Source: Sphaerisporangium rufum
Lineage (GTDB): Bacteria; Actinomycetota; Actinomycetes; Streptosporangiales; Streptosporangiaceae
Reading direction: 5' to 3'
Length of the DNA stretch: 64,000 bases
Assembly: GCF_016863395.1 (NCBI RefSeq)
Contig: NZ_BOOU01000007.1
Location: forward strand, 84,279-148,278
The translations under genes and the position numbers were made by a program. Below the pieces are notes generated by a model. That model was not told where the DNA came from. It saw nothing but the letters and a program-made list of their open reading frames with translations, and did not search any database. Shown piece after piece: positions 1 to 8,417 of the stretch. Each line of letters opens with the position of its first letter. Within the stretch, counting starts at the first letter, position 1.

Positions 1-549
1 GCCTCCAAGCTCGCGGTGGACACCGCGCTGACGGCGTACGCGGGTCTGCACGGCCTGGGCGCGGTCAGCCTGCGCTACTTCAACGTCGCCGGCGCGCACA
101 CCGGCGCCGACGGCCGGGTGTACGGCGAGCGGCACGCGGTGGAGACCCACCTCATCCCGAACGTGCTGGCCGTGGCGCTCGGCCGCCGCGAGTCGGTGAG
201 CGTCTTCGGCACCGACTACCCCACGCCGGACGGCACCTGCGTGCGGGACTACATCCACATCACCGACCTGGCCGAGGCGCACCTGCTGGCGCTGGACGCC
301 TGCCGGCCCGGCGGCCACCAGATCTACAACCTGGGCAGCGGCAGCGGGTTCTCGGTCCAGGAGGTGATCGAGACGTGCCGGGAGATCACCGGCCATCCGA
401 TCCCGGCGGTGGTCGGCGAGCGCCGCGCGGGCGACCCGGCGGTGCTGGTCGCCTCCTCCGAACTCATCCGGCGCGAGCTGGGCTGGAAGGCCGAGCACGC
501 CGGCCTGCGCACGATCGTCGGCGACGCCTGGGCGGCGCTCACCCGCTGA
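1..549 (+). CDS. galE: UDP-glucose 4-epimerase, C-terminal part (cut by window edge)
   Basis: This is the 3' part of an extended short-chain dehydrogenase that interconverts UDP-glucose and UDP-galactose in the cytoplasm. The frame is open from the first base; the opening residues ASK probably include the Lys of the YxxxK catalytic motif. [10 protein letters not shown], the substrate-loop HLIPN, the segment [18 protein letters not shown] and NLGSG are all GalE hallmarks. About 182 residues are present against roughly 320-330 in the family, so the NAD-binding Rossmann half lies outside the window. Its stop overlaps by 11 bp, tail to tail, the end of the secreted protein gene on the other strand. 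Epimerases of related UDP-sugars remain possible, but the motif set favours GalE. Confidence 0.93.
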   Translation, partial: ASKLAVDTALTAYAGLHGLGAVSLRYFNVAGAHTGADGRVYGERHAVETHLIPNVLAVALGRRESVSVFGTDYPTPDGTCVRDYIHITDLAEAHLLALDACRPGGHQIYNLGSGSGFSVQEVIETCREITGHPIPAVVGERRAGDPAVLVASSELIRRELGWKAEHAGLRTIVGDAWAALTR

Positions 550-1426
550 CGTGCGGGCCGGCCGCACGCCGGCGGCCACTCCGGCGGCCGGCCGGCCGTA
601 CCGGCACCCGGGCGCGGGCGAGGTTGTCGGCCGGCCGGCGGTCGCCGAACCGGCGGGAGTAGATCATCGCCTCAGCGGCGGCCGGGCCGGCCGCGCCGCG
701 CGGCACCCGGAAGACCAGGCTGAGCGTGCCGCGGGCCCCCGGCCGGATCGGGTGCAGCGCGCACCCGACCCGGCCGCCCCGGGCGGCGCACCGGGCCCCG
801 CGGGCGGACAGGAAACGGGCGTCGCGCCCGGTGAGCCGCATCCGGGCGTCGGCGACCGCGTGCGGGCCGGCGTTGCGCACCGCGGCGGTGACGGTGAACC
901 GCTGCCCGGGCCGGGCGCTCGGCGGGGAGGCCGACAGGCGGACGGCCAGGTCGGCGCCCTCGTCCACCCGGGTCGTCACCACCGCGCGGTTGTCGGCGTC
1001 GCGCCCGTCGACCACCTCCGAGCTCAGCCGGGCCGACGCCCGCAGCGGGCCCCGGGCGTCCGGGCTCACCAGGCCGACCACGGTCACCGCGCCGGTGGCG
1101 CCGGCCGGGATGTCCGCCGAGGAGGGGCACACCACCACGTGCCCGGACCGCCCCGGACGGCAGGTGGTCACGTTGACGGCGGCCACGTCCACCTCGTCGG
1201 GGACCCGGATGGTCAGCACCGGAAGCACCGCGTCGCCGGGGCCGGAGTTGCGCACCCGCGCCTGGTAGGTCAGCCACTGGCCGGGCTGCGCCACCCGCGG
1301 CCGGACCGCGAGGCGCACCGCCAGATCGGCGCCGCCGGCCCGGACACCGCCGGGCGCCGCCGCGGGGACGCCCGCGACCGCGAGCGCGACCAGACCGGCG
1401 GTGAACCCCGCCGAGAGCAGAACCAT
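539..1426 (-). CDS. Secreted DUF11/CARDB-like repeat protein
   Basis: This is a predicted exported protein of about 295 residues. I chose the ATG at 1426 because it directly begins a signal peptide ([19 protein letters not shown] then APAAAP-like residues); the frame is open further upstream, but that stretch looks non-coding. Two immunoglobulin-like repeats follow, each opening with ADLAVRL and carrying PGQ.LTY/FTV and VRN.GP, the pattern of DUF11/CARDB domains in surface or adhesion proteins. There is no LPxTG motif and no C-terminal membrane segment, so the protein is probably released or loosely bound. The C-terminus is Arg-rich. Its function is unknown. It is a single gene, convergent with galE. 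Confidence 0.75.
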   Translation of the reverse strand: MVLLSAGFTAGLVALAVAGVPAAAPGGVRAGGADLAVRLAVRPRVAQPGQWLTYQARVRNSGPGDAVLPVLTIRVPDEVDVAAVNVTTCRPGRSGHVVVCPSSADIPAGATGAVTVVGLVSPDARGPLRASARLSSEVVDGRDADNRAVVTTRVDEGADLAVRLSASPPSARPGQRFTVTAAVRNAGPHAVADARMRLTGRDARFLSARGARCAARGGRVGCALHPIRPGARGTLSLVFRVPRGAAGPAAAEAMIYSRRFGDRRPADNLARARVPVRPAGRRSGRRRAAGPHVSG

Positions 1427-1565
1427 GGAACCCGACCCCCGTTCGCGACCATTGAACGCCCCGCGGGCCGCGTCGCGCCGTCCGACACGCGCGCGAAGGT
1501 CCCGGCGAACCTCACAGGAGCGCAAACTCTCCCCTGCCGGCCGATCACCTGGTAGAAGACATTCC

Positions 1566-1601
1566 ATATGTCACAGTGAACATATCCGTGATGGCTAGCA
1601 T
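1566..1601 (+). promoter_or_regulatory. PadR-type operator and leaderless promoter of the PadR gene
   Basis: The sequence ATGT-N8-ACAT at 1568-1583 (ATAT on both outer sides) matches the dyad bound by PadR-family repressors. A TANNNT -10 box, TAGCAT at 1596-1601, lies 7 nt before the ATG at 1609. The operator therefore covers the -35 region, as expected for autorepression. The dyad is seen directly; binding is inferred. Confidence 0.7.
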
Positions 1602-1608
1602 GGTCGGC

Positions 1609-2142
1609 ATGTCGCTCCGCGTCGCCCTCCTCGGACTGCTGTCATTCGCCGGACCGGCCAGCGGCTATGACCTGACCAAGATGTTCACGCTGACGATCAA
1701 CCATGTCTGGCAGGCCAAGCACAGCCAGATCTACCCCGAGCTCAACCGGATGGCGGCCGACGGCCTGATCAGCGTGGCCCAGCCGGGGCCGCGCGGGCGC
1801 AAGATCTACACGATCACCGAACACGGCGCGGCGACGATGCGCGACTGGTTGGTGTCGCACACCCCGAGCGGGACCATGCGCAGCGAGCAGTCGCTGCAGG
1901 CGTTCCTGCTGCCGCTGCTGGAGCCGCCACAGGCGCTGGAGGCGCTCGAACGCATGGCCGACGCCACCCAGGCCAGGCTGGACGGGCTGGAGGAGATGAA
2001 AAAGGTGCACATGTCCGGACAGGGCGGCGGCGACATCGGCCACTACGCCCTGGACCTCGGCATCATGCAGCTGCGCGCCATCCTCGCCTGGACCCACCAG
2101 ACCGCCGACGACATCCGGGCCTCCGCCGCCCCGGACTCATGA
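1609..2142 (+). CDS. PadR family transcriptional regulator
   Basis: This is a 177-residue DNA-binding repressor of the PadR family. The N-terminal winged helix begins MSLRVALLGLLSF and contains SGYDLTKMF, the recognition-helix region QIYPELNRMAADGLI, and the wing GRKIYTITEHG. The C-terminal half is helical with LERMADATQARLDGLEEM, the dimerisation coiled coil of long PadR proteins (AphA-like subfamily). In-frame starts also exist at 1576, 1591 and 1600, but 1576 lies inside the operator and 1609 gives the standard family N-terminus and a leaderless arrangement. The ligand and targets are unknown. The gene converges on the kinase gene with a 10-bp gap, and no transporter is adjacent on the same strand. 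Confidence 0.9.
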   Translation: MSLRVALLGLLSFAGPASGYDLTKMFTLTINHVWQAKHSQIYPELNRMAADGLISVAQPGPRGRKIYTITEHGAATMRDWLVSHTPSGTMRSEQSLQAFLLPLLEPPQALEALERMADATQARLDGLEEMKKVHMSGQGGGDIGHYALDLGIMQLRAILAWTHQTADDIRASAAPDS

Positions 2143-2152
2143 GCCGGCCGCC

Positions 2153-4021
2153 TCAGCGGCAGCTCACCGGCGTGGGCCGCTCGGATTCGAACCGGAAGGC
2201 GACCTTGCCGAAGTACTTGCGCAGCAGCGCGATGGCGGTGCCGTCCGCCCACATGCGGTCGACCGCGTCCCGGACCGCCTCGCAGGTCTCCACGTCGCCC
2301 CGGCGCACCCCCACCGCGTACCGCTCGTCGGTGAGCCGCGCGCCGAGCACCTTGTAGCGGATGCTCTCGCGGTTGGCGAACCCGGCCAGCAGCAGATCGT
2401 CACCCGGAACCGCGTCGACCTTGCCCTCGCGCAGCAGGGACATGCAGTCGGCGTAGTTGTCGGCCGACACCAGCCGCACCTTGACCGCGTCCTGCACGAT
2501 ACCGACCGACGCGTTGGACCCCGGCGAGCACATCCGCCGGCCCGCCAGGTCGCCGAGCCGCCGGAACGGATCGCCCTGGCGCACCAGCAGGTCCACGTGG
2601 GCCAGGTAGTAGGGGCCGGCCAGGGTGATCGGCGCGCCCGCCCGGATCGGGTAGGTGGCGATGACCAGGTCGGCCTGGCCCGAGTCGAGCATGGCGAGTC
2701 GCTGGGCCGAGCCGGCGGCGTCGAATACGACCCCGTCCGGCGGCACGCCGAGCCGGCGCGCGATGTACCTGCCGACCTCCACCTCGAAGCCGCCCCACTC
2801 GCCGTTGTCGAGCAGCGCCACCCCCGGCAGCAGGTCACGTACCGCGATGGTGAGCCGGCCGGTCGCGGCCACCTTGTCCAGCACCGAGGAGTACACGCCC
2901 GGGCTCGGCGCCGTCCGGCTCGGCACCGCGGCCGCCACCCCGCCGCCCCGGCCGAACGGCAGGCCATACCGGTCGACGGCGTACGCGCCGCCGCCGCCCA
3001 GCACCAGCAGGCCGAGGACGGCGGCGACGAGCCGGCCGCGCCACGACCGGCGCCGGGGGACGGCCGGCGCCGGGGCGGCCGGCGGGGCCGCGGCCGGCGG
3101 CACCGCGCGGGCCGCGCGACGGGCGGTCTCGACCGTCCGCCGGCTCGCCACCTCCGCGCCCTCGCTGAGCACCGCGGTGGAGGCGCCGTCCCCGCCGTCC
3201 ACGCCGTCCGCCCCCGCGTGGCCGAGCAGGCGCAGCAGGATGCGGTCGGCGGTCGGCCGCTCGTCCGGCGTCTTGTGCAGGCAGGAGCGCACCACCCCGC
3301 GCAGCGGCTCGGACAGCTCCTCGACGTCGACCTCGTGGTTGAGCACCCGGTTGAGCACCGCCGCGATCGACCGGCCGCCGAACGGCGCGGTCCCGGTGGC
3401 GGCGAACATCACCGTCGACGCCCAGGCGAACACGTCGGCGGGCGGGCCGACCTCGCCGCCGGAGATCTGCTCGGGCGCCATGTAGGCGGGGGTGCCGACG
3501 GCCCGGCTGGTGATGGTGCCGGTGGAGTCCAGGATGCGGGCGATGCCGAAGTCGACGACCCGGGGGCCGTCCGCGGCCATGAGCACGTTGTCCGGCTTGA
3601 AGTCGCGGTGCACGATGCCGGCCTGGTGGATCGCGGTCAGCGCGGTCGCCGTGCCGACGGCCAGCCGCTGCAGCGCGCTGCCGGACAGCGGTCCGGAGCC
3701 CTCCACGGTCTCCCGCAGCGACGTCCCGTCGATGTACTCGCTGGCGATGTAGGGCGTGTCGCCGTCCAGATCGGCGGCCAGCACCCGCGCGGTGCAGAAC
3801 GACGCCACCCGCTCGGCGGCTCGCAGCTCCCGCGCGAACCGCGACCGCGCCGTGCGGTCGCCGCTGAACTTGACGTGCAGCAGCTTGATCGCGGCACGCT
3901 CGCCGGTGGCGCTCTCGCCCAGGTAGACCACGCCCTGGCCACCCTCGCCGATACGGCCGGCGAGCCGGAAAGGGCCGAGCCGGTCGGGGTCTCCCCGGTC
4001 CAGCGGGCCGATGTTCGGCAT
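2153..4021 (-). CDS. Ser/Thr protein kinase fused to an extracellular solute-binding domain
   Basis: This is a 622-residue membrane receptor kinase. The cytoplasmic Hanks-type kinase (about residues 16-268) has the glycine loop GEGGQGVVY, Lys46, catalytic HRDFKPDN (Asp140, Lys142, Asn145), DFG at 157-159 and APE at 182-184, so all key residues are present. A Pro/Ala-rich linker precedes one membrane segment (about 331-349). The outside part (about 378-612) resembles family 3 periplasmic solute-binding proteins (TIAVRDLLPGVA, GGFEVEVGRYIARRLG, ADLVIATYPIRAGA, LREGKVDAVPGDD), which bind amino acids or other small solutes. It probably senses a nutrient outside and phosphorylates proteins inside. 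A clear GGGGA ribosome site supports the ATG at 4021. The ligand cannot be read from the sequence. Confidence 0.93.
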   Translation of the reverse strand: MPNIGPLDRGDPDRLGPFRLAGRIGEGGQGVVYLGESATGERAAIKLLHVKFSGDRTARSRFARELRAAERVASFCTARVLAADLDGDTPYIASEYIDGTSLRETVEGSGPLSGSALQRLAVGTATALTAIHQAGIVHRDFKPDNVLMAADGPRVVDFGIARILDSTGTITSRAVGTPAYMAPEQISGGEVGPPADVFAWASTVMFAATGTAPFGGRSIAAVLNRVLNHEVDVEELSEPLRGVVRSCLHKTPDERPTADRILLRLLGHAGADGVDGGDGASTAVLSEGAEVASRRTVETARRAARAVPPAAAPPAAPAPAVPRRRSWRGRLVAAVLGLLVLGGGGAYAVDRYGLPFGRGGGVAAAVPSRTAPSPGVYSSVLDKVAATGRLTIAVRDLLPGVALLDNGEWGGFEVEVGRYIARRLGVPPDGVVFDAAGSAQRLAMLDSGQADLVIATYPIRAGAPITLAGPYYLAHVDLLVRQGDPFRRLGDLAGRRMCSPGSNASVGIVQDAVKVRLVSADNYADCMSLLREGKVDAVPGDDLLLAGFANRESIRYKVLGARLTDERYAVGVRRGDVETCEAVRDAVDRMWADGTAIALLRKYFGKVAFRFESERPTPVSCR

Positions 4022-4147
4022 TCTTGTCCCCGTGGTTCGTCAAATGTCGACCAAGAGAACCATACGATCCCGCCGGGGCTCCGCCGGTCCGCCGAGACCA
4101 CGCCGTGATCTCAGCGAGCCCGGAGGGACGCGTGGAGAACGCCGCCA

Positions 4148-4183
4148 GGGCCGCCGCCCGCCCGCGCGGCCGGGCGGCGGCCC
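4148..4183 (-). terminator. Hairpin downstream of icd
   Basis: A perfect 13-bp stem (4148-4160 with 4171-4183) with a 10-nt loop starts 13 bp after the icd stop. It has no T-run, as is common for GC-rich actinomycete terminators. Confidence 0.65.
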
Positions 4184-4196
4184 CGGGAGGCCGCTG

Positions 4197-5414
4197 TCAG
4201 GCCGCCATCTTGCGCTTGAGGTTCTCGTCCAGGGCGGCCAGGAACTCCTGGGTGGTCAGCCACTTGGTGTCGCCGCCGACGATGAGCGCCAGGTCCTTGG
4301 TCATCTGACCGGCCTCGACGGTCTCGACGCAGACCCGCTCCAGGGTCTCGGCGAACGCGGTGACCTCCGGCTGCCCGTCCAGCTTGCCGCGGTGCGCCAG
4401 GCCCCGGGTCCAGGCGAAGATCGAGGCGATCGGGTTGGTGGAGGTCGGGTTGCCCTTCTGGTGCTCGCGGTAGTGGCGGGTCACCGTGCCGTGCGCGGCC
4501 TCGGCCTCGACGGTGCGCCCGTCCGGCGACATCAGCACCGAGGTCATCAGGCCGAGGGAGCCGAAGCCCTGGGCGACGGTGTCGGACTGCACGTCACCGT
4601 CGTAGTTCTTGCACGCCCAGACGTAGCCGCCCTCCCACTTCATCGCGGCGGCGACCATGTCGTCGATCAGCCGGTGCTCGTAGGTGATGCCGGCGGCCTC
4701 GAAGTCGGCCTTGAACTCGCTCTCGAAGATCTCGGCGAAGATGTCCTTGAACCGGCCGTCGTAGGTCTTGAGGATGGTGTTCTTCGTCGACAGGTAGACC
4801 GGGAAGCCGCGGTCCAGGCCGTACCGCATGGAGGCACGGGCGAAGTCGCGGATCGACTCGTCGAGGTTGTACATCGCCATCGCCACGCCGGAGCCGGGGA
4901 AGTCGAAGACGTCCAGTTCCATCGGCTGCGAGCCGTCCTTCGGAGTGAAGGTCAGCGTCAGGGTGCCCTCGCCGGGGACCTTGATGTCGGTGGCCCGGTA
5001 CTGGTCGCCGAAGGCGTGCCGGCCGATCACGATGGGCTTGGTCCAGCCGGGGACCAGGCGGGGCACGTTGGCGATGACGATCGGCTCGCGGAAGATGACG
5101 CCGCCGAGGATGTTGCGGATGGTGCCGTTCGGCGACCGCCACATCTTCTTCAGGCCGAACTCCTCCACCCGCGCCTCATCGGGGGTGATGGTCGCGCACT
5201 TCACGCCGACGCCGTGCTCGCGGATCGCGTTGGCCGCGTCGATCGTCACCTGGTCGTCGGTGGCATCGCGGTGCTCGATCCCCAGGTCGTAGTACTTCAG
5301 GTCGACGTCCAGGTAGGGGAGGATCAGCTGGTCCTTGATGAACTTCCAGATGATCCGGGTCATCTCGTCGCCGTCGAGTTCGACGACCGGACCCGCTACC
5401 TTGATCTTGGGCAT
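4197..5414 (-). CDS. icd: NADP-dependent isocitrate dehydrogenase, 405-residue type
   Basis: This enzyme converts isocitrate to 2-oxoglutarate and CO2 with reduction of NADP in the TCA cycle. The product from ATG 5414 begins [20 protein letters not shown] and is 405 residues, matching the homodimeric eukaryote-like (subfamily II) enzymes such as mycobacterial Icd1, not the monomeric 740-residue type used by Streptomyces. Visible signatures include [33 protein letters not shown] and the metal-site region [13 protein letters not shown]. The frame is open 32 codons upstream, but the ATG has an AAGGGGAA ribosome site. It lies 111 bp downstream of DUF3017 and gltA on the same strand and may be partly co-transcribed with them. 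Confidence 0.97.
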   Translation of the reverse strand: MPKIKVAGPVVELDGDEMTRIIWKFIKDQLILPYLDVDLKYYDLGIEHRDATDDQVTIDAANAIREHGVGVKCATITPDEARVEEFGLKKMWRSPNGTIRNILGGVIFREPIVIANVPRLVPGWTKPIVIGRHAFGDQYRATDIKVPGEGTLTLTFTPKDGSQPMELDVFDFPGSGVAMAMYNLDESIRDFARASMRYGLDRGFPVYLSTKNTILKTYDGRFKDIFAEIFESEFKADFEAAGITYEHRLIDDMVAAAMKWEGGYVWACKNYDGDVQSDTVAQGFGSLGLMTSVLMSPDGRTVEAEAAHGTVTRHYREHQKGNPTSTNPIASIFAWTRGLAHRGKLDGQPEVTAFAETLERVCVETVEAGQMTKDLALIVGGDTKWLTTQEFLAALDENLKRKMAA

Positions 5415-5525
5415 GCTTGGGGTTCCCCTTCTCACAACTTCTGACGAACTGGGCTGGACCGGACTTATCGCGGACGCGGTGAGGCTACCCGAAGGGGCGG
5501 ATCCGGCCATCGTCCGCCCACGCCG

Positions 5526-5831
5526 CTACCCACGGCCGACGATCTCCGGCAGGGCCACCGTGAGGGCCACCACGGCGAGCGCGCCGCCGATGAGGGCGAA
5601 GGTCACCGCGTCCGCCCGCCGGCCGCGGACCGCGAGCAGGCCTTGGCCGCCGTCCGGGCCGGCCAGCCGGGCGACCGCGCCGCCGAGCAGCGCCGCGGAC
5701 ACGACCAGCGAGCCCGCCCACGCGGGCAGGCCCAGCGCCATCGCCCCGAGGCCGGCGGCCGCCCCGGCCAGGACCAGCAGGTACGGCAGGCCGACCCTAC
5801 CTCTCGTCAATCGGCGCCCACTTTTGGTCAC
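5526..5831 (-). CDS. DUF3017 small membrane protein
   Basis: This 101-residue protein has three hydrophobic segments (about residues 15-33, 38-53 and 76-95) and fits the actinobacterial DUF3017 family, whose genes usually sit beside folD or TCA-cycle genes. The role is unknown. The GTG start at 5831 lies inside the end of gltA (35-bp overlap); a TTG at 5810 is an alternative start. The overlap indicates co-transcription with gltA. Confidence 0.75.
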   Translation of the reverse strand: MTKSGRRLTRGRVGLPYLLVLAGAAAGLGAMALGLPAWAGSLVVSAALLGGAVARLAGPDGGQGLLAVRGRRADAVTFALIGGALAVVALTVALPEIVGRG

Positions 5832-6918
5832 GCTCTCCGATGTACTCGCTGTCCGGGCGGATCAGCCGGTTGTCGGCGTGCTGCTCGATCACGTGCGCGG
5901 TCCAGCCGGCCATCCTGCTCACCGAGAACACCGGCGTGAACAGGTCGGTCGGGATGCCGAGGTAGTGGTAGACCGTCGCGGCGTAGAAGTCGACGTTCGG
6001 GTAGAGCCCCTTCTCGGCGTGGACGACCTCCTCCATCTCCTTCGACATCCGATAGTAGGTGTCGTCGCCGCTCGCCTCGGCCAGCTCCCGGGACATCTTG
6101 CGCAGGTGCGTCGCCCGCGGGTCCTCGGTCTTGTAGACGCGGTGGCCGAAGCCCATGATCTTCTCGCCGGCGGCCAGCCGGTCGCGCACCGCCCGCGCGA
6201 CACCGTCCGCCGGGATGCTCTCCAGGGTGCGCATGACCTGCTCGTTCGCCCCGCCGTGCAGCGGGCCCTTGAGGGTGCCGATGGCCGCCACGATCGCCGA
6301 GTGCATGTCCGACAGCGTCGCCGCGCAGACCCGGGCGGCGAAGGTCGAGGCGTTCATCGTGTGGTCGGCGTGCAGCACCAGGCAGGTGTCGAAGATCTCC
6401 ACCGCCCGCGGGTCCGGCTCCCGGCCGGTGATCTGCAGCAGGAAGTTCGCCGCGATGCTGCGCGCCGGATCCGGTTCCGGGGCCCGCCCGCCGCTGCGCG
6501 CCGCGTGGTAGCGCGCGACCAGGATGGGTTGCTGCGCGGTGAGCCGCGCGGCCTTGCGCCGGTTCGCGGCCGCCTCGTTGGAGTCCTTGTCCGCGTCCTC
6601 CGCGCCGGCCAGCGACACCAGCGAGCGCAGGGCCTCCATCGGCCCCTGCTTCTCGGCGATCTCCGCGACGTTGCCTTCGGCCAGCGCGCCGAGCGCCCGC
6701 CCGGAGGCGAGCTCGGCGCCGTAGTCGGCCAGCTGCCGGCGGGTGGGGAGCGCACCGTGCTGGAGCAGATGCGCCGTCTCTTCGAACGAGACATGGCCCG
6801 CCAGGTCGTGGATGTCGTAGCCGCGGTAGAACAGGCGACCGGCTCGGCCGTCGATGTCGCTCAGCGCGGTGGACGCGGCGACGACATCGGCGAGGCCTTT
6901 AGTGGGGTTGTCCGCCAT
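5797..6918 (-). CDS. gltA: Citrate synthase (short 373-residue type)
   Basis: This enzyme condenses oxaloacetate and acetyl-CoA to citrate. Citrate synthase motifs are clear: LFYRGYDIHDLA near the N-terminus, the catalytic His regions LHADHTMNASTF and GPLHGGANE, GFGHRVYK, and the catalytic Asp in LYPNVDFYAA. At 373 residues it is the shorter 'citrate synthase 2'-like form; some relatives act as 2-methylcitrate synthases, so substrate preference is not settled. No prpB/prpD methylcitrate genes are nearby and icd is, which favours the TCA role. The ATG at 6918 has an AGGAAA ribosome site. It heads the gltA-DUF3017-icd strand unit. Confidence 0.92.
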   Translation of the reverse strand: MADNPTKGLADVVAASTALSDIDGRAGRLFYRGYDIHDLAGHVSFEETAHLLQHGALPTRRQLADYGAELASGRALGALAEGNVAEIAEKQGPMEALRSLVSLAGAEDADKDSNEAAANRRKAARLTAQQPILVARYHAARSGGRAPEPDPARSIAANFLLQITGREPDPRAVEIFDTCLVLHADHTMNASTFAARVCAATLSDMHSAIVAAIGTLKGPLHGGANEQVMRTLESIPADGVARAVRDRLAAGEKIMGFGHRVYKTEDPRATHLRKMSRELAEASGDDTYYRMSKEMEEVVHAEKGLYPNVDFYAATVYHYLGIPTDLFTPVFSVSRMAGWTAHVIEQHADNRLIRPDSEYIGERDQKWAPIDER

Positions 6919-6940
6919 GTGTGGTTTCCTCCGCTTATCT

Positions 6941-6961
6941 TCACGGGAAGTCTACCCGTGA
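6941..6961 (-). promoter_or_regulatory. Inverted repeat in the gltA leader
   Basis: TCACGGG (6941-6947) and CCCGTGA (6955-6961) form a perfect 7-bp dyad with a 7-nt spacer, 23 bp upstream of the gltA start. It could be an operator or a leader hairpin. The binding protein is unknown. Confidence 0.4.
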
Positions 6962-7101
6962 GCTGGTAAAACCGGCCGCGAAGGTCCAGACCAATTTCTG
7001 GTGCGATTCTCGATATGGCAAAGGACGATTCCTCGACCCCTCCTTTGGGTAAGCCGCAGCTGTAGCGCAAGTAACGGCGGGCTACCTGGGGAGGAACTGC
7101 C

Positions 7102-7752
7102 GTGGAGGGGCCGTTCATACGTGTCGAGGAGACCGGCGAGGTCATCCCGTTGCGCCCCGAGGTCACGACGGTCGGCCGCGGCCGGGGCGTCGACGTGCGG
7201 CTGGCCGACCCGAGCGTGTCGCGGTTGCACGCCGAGTTCGTCCGGCGCGGGCCTTACCTTTACGTCGTCGATCTCGGGCTGTCCCGCAACGGCACCCGGG
7301 TGAACGGCCGGCCGATCGCCCGGAGGGTGCTGGACGACGGCGACGTCGTCTCCTTCGGCGCGGCGCGCTGCCGGGTCGGCGGCGTCCCGCGGGAGGACTT
7401 CACCCCCGAGGTGGAGCTGCGCCGCGCGGCCGCGCCCGAGCTGACCCGGCGCGAGGTGGACGTGCTCACCTCGCTGTGCCGCCCGGCGCTGTCGGACGAG
7501 GCGTTCGTCGCCCCGGCGACCGCGCGGGAGATCGCCGACGACCTGGTGGTGACGGAGGCCGCGGTCAAGCAGCACCTGCTGCGGCTCTACCAGAAGTTCC
7601 GCATCCCCGAAGGGATCAACCGGCGCACCCGGCTCGCCAACGAGGTGGTCGCGCTCGGCCTGGTCCGGCCGACCCCGGTGGTGCCGCCGCAGCGCACCTC
7701 CGGCCCCGGCGAGTCCCCGCCCCCGCAGACCGCCGGCCGCCGCGCCTCGTGA
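7102..7752 (+). CDS. FHA domain protein with C-terminal LuxR/winged-helix-like DNA-binding region
   Basis: This 216-residue protein combines an N-terminal forkhead-associated domain (about residues 5-95, with TTVGRGRGVDVRL, SVSRLHAEF and LSRNGTRVNGRP, the phosphothreonine-binding loops) with a helix-turn-helix region (about 112-190: LTRREVDVLTSLC, TAREIADDLVVTEAAVKQHL, LYQKF). The second part resembles the HTH of LuxR/NarL regulators. It may be a transcription factor switched by binding phosphoproteins made by Ser/Thr kinases; the kinase fusion at 2153-4021 is a candidate partner only by proximity. GTG 7102 has a strong GGGGAGG ribosome site. The Pro-rich tail is probably disordered. Confidence 0.85.
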   Translation: MEGPFIRVEETGEVIPLRPEVTTVGRGRGVDVRLADPSVSRLHAEFVRRGPYLYVVDLGLSRNGTRVNGRPIARRVLDDGDVVSFGAARCRVGGVPREDFTPEVELRRAAAPELTRREVDVLTSLCRPALSDEAFVAPATAREIADDLVVTEAAVKQHLLRLYQKFRIPEGINRRTRLANEVVALGLVRPTPVVPPQRTSGPGESPPPQTAGRRAS

Positions 7753-7799
7753 CCCCGCCCGATCCCGCGCGCGGCGGGCGGGCGCCGTAGAGTCGAGCG

Positions 7800-8417
7800 G
7801 TGATCGTCTCGGCGCGTGGAATGGACGTGGAACTGGCCGGCCGTACGGTGCTGCGCGGGGTGGACCTGGCCGCCGCCCCCGGAGAGATCGTCGCGGTGCT
7901 CGGCGAGAACGGCGTGGGCAAGTCGACCCTGCTGCGCTGCCTGGCCGGGCTGCAGCCGCCGGCGGCGGGCGAGCTCGGCGTGCTCGGCCGCCCACCGGCC
8001 GACGAGCCGGCGTTCTGGCGCGAGGTGGTGCTGGCCGCCGACGAGCCGGCCTGGTATCCGGGCCTGAGCGTGCGCGAGCACCTGGAGCTCATGCACGCGG
8101 TGCACGGCGCGGCCCGGCTGGAGGTCGGCGCGGCGCTCGACGCCTTCGAGCTGGCCGGACGCGGCGACGTGTCCCCCCTCGCGCTGTCCACCGGGCAGCG
8201 GCAGCGCCTGTGCCTGGCGATGGTCCTGCTGCGGCCGAGCCGGCTGCTGCTGCTGGACGAGCCGGAACGCGGGCTCGACACCGCCTTCCGGCGGCGGCTC
8301 GGGTCCTACCTGGCCGGGTACGCCGCGACCGGCGGCGCGGTGGTGATGGCGACGCACGACCCGGCCCTGGCCGACGCCGTCGCCACCCGCCGCGTGCTGC
8401 TGGAGACCGCCGCGTGA
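7800..8417 (+). CDS. ABC transporter ATP-binding protein
   Basis: This 205-residue ATPase subunit has Walker A GENGVGKST (about residues 39-47), the signature LSTGQRQR, Walker B LLLLDEP and the H-loop ATHD. It powers the membrane protein encoded next, with which it overlaps by GTGA (8414-8417), so the two are translated together. TAGAGT at 7788-7793 lies 6 nt before the GTG, which suggests a leaderless transcript. The substrate is unknown. It is short for an importer ATPase and resembles single-domain ATPases of ABC-2-type exporters. Confidence 0.93.
   Translation: MIVSARGMDVELAGRTVLRGVDLAAAPGEIVAVLGENGVGKSTLLRCLAGLQPPAAGELGVLGRPPADEPAFWREVVLAADEPAWYPGLSVREHLELMHAVHGAARLEVGAALDAFELAGRGDVSPLALSTGQRQRLCLAMVLLRPSRLLLLDEPERGLDTAFRRRLGSYLAGYAATGGAVVMATHDPALADAVATRRVLLETAA

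Noticed and set aside
4011..5444. 477-codon plus-strand frame opposite icd
   Set aside because: The icd frame on the other strand has full family motifs; this product is repetitive Gly/Val/His/Arg sequence.
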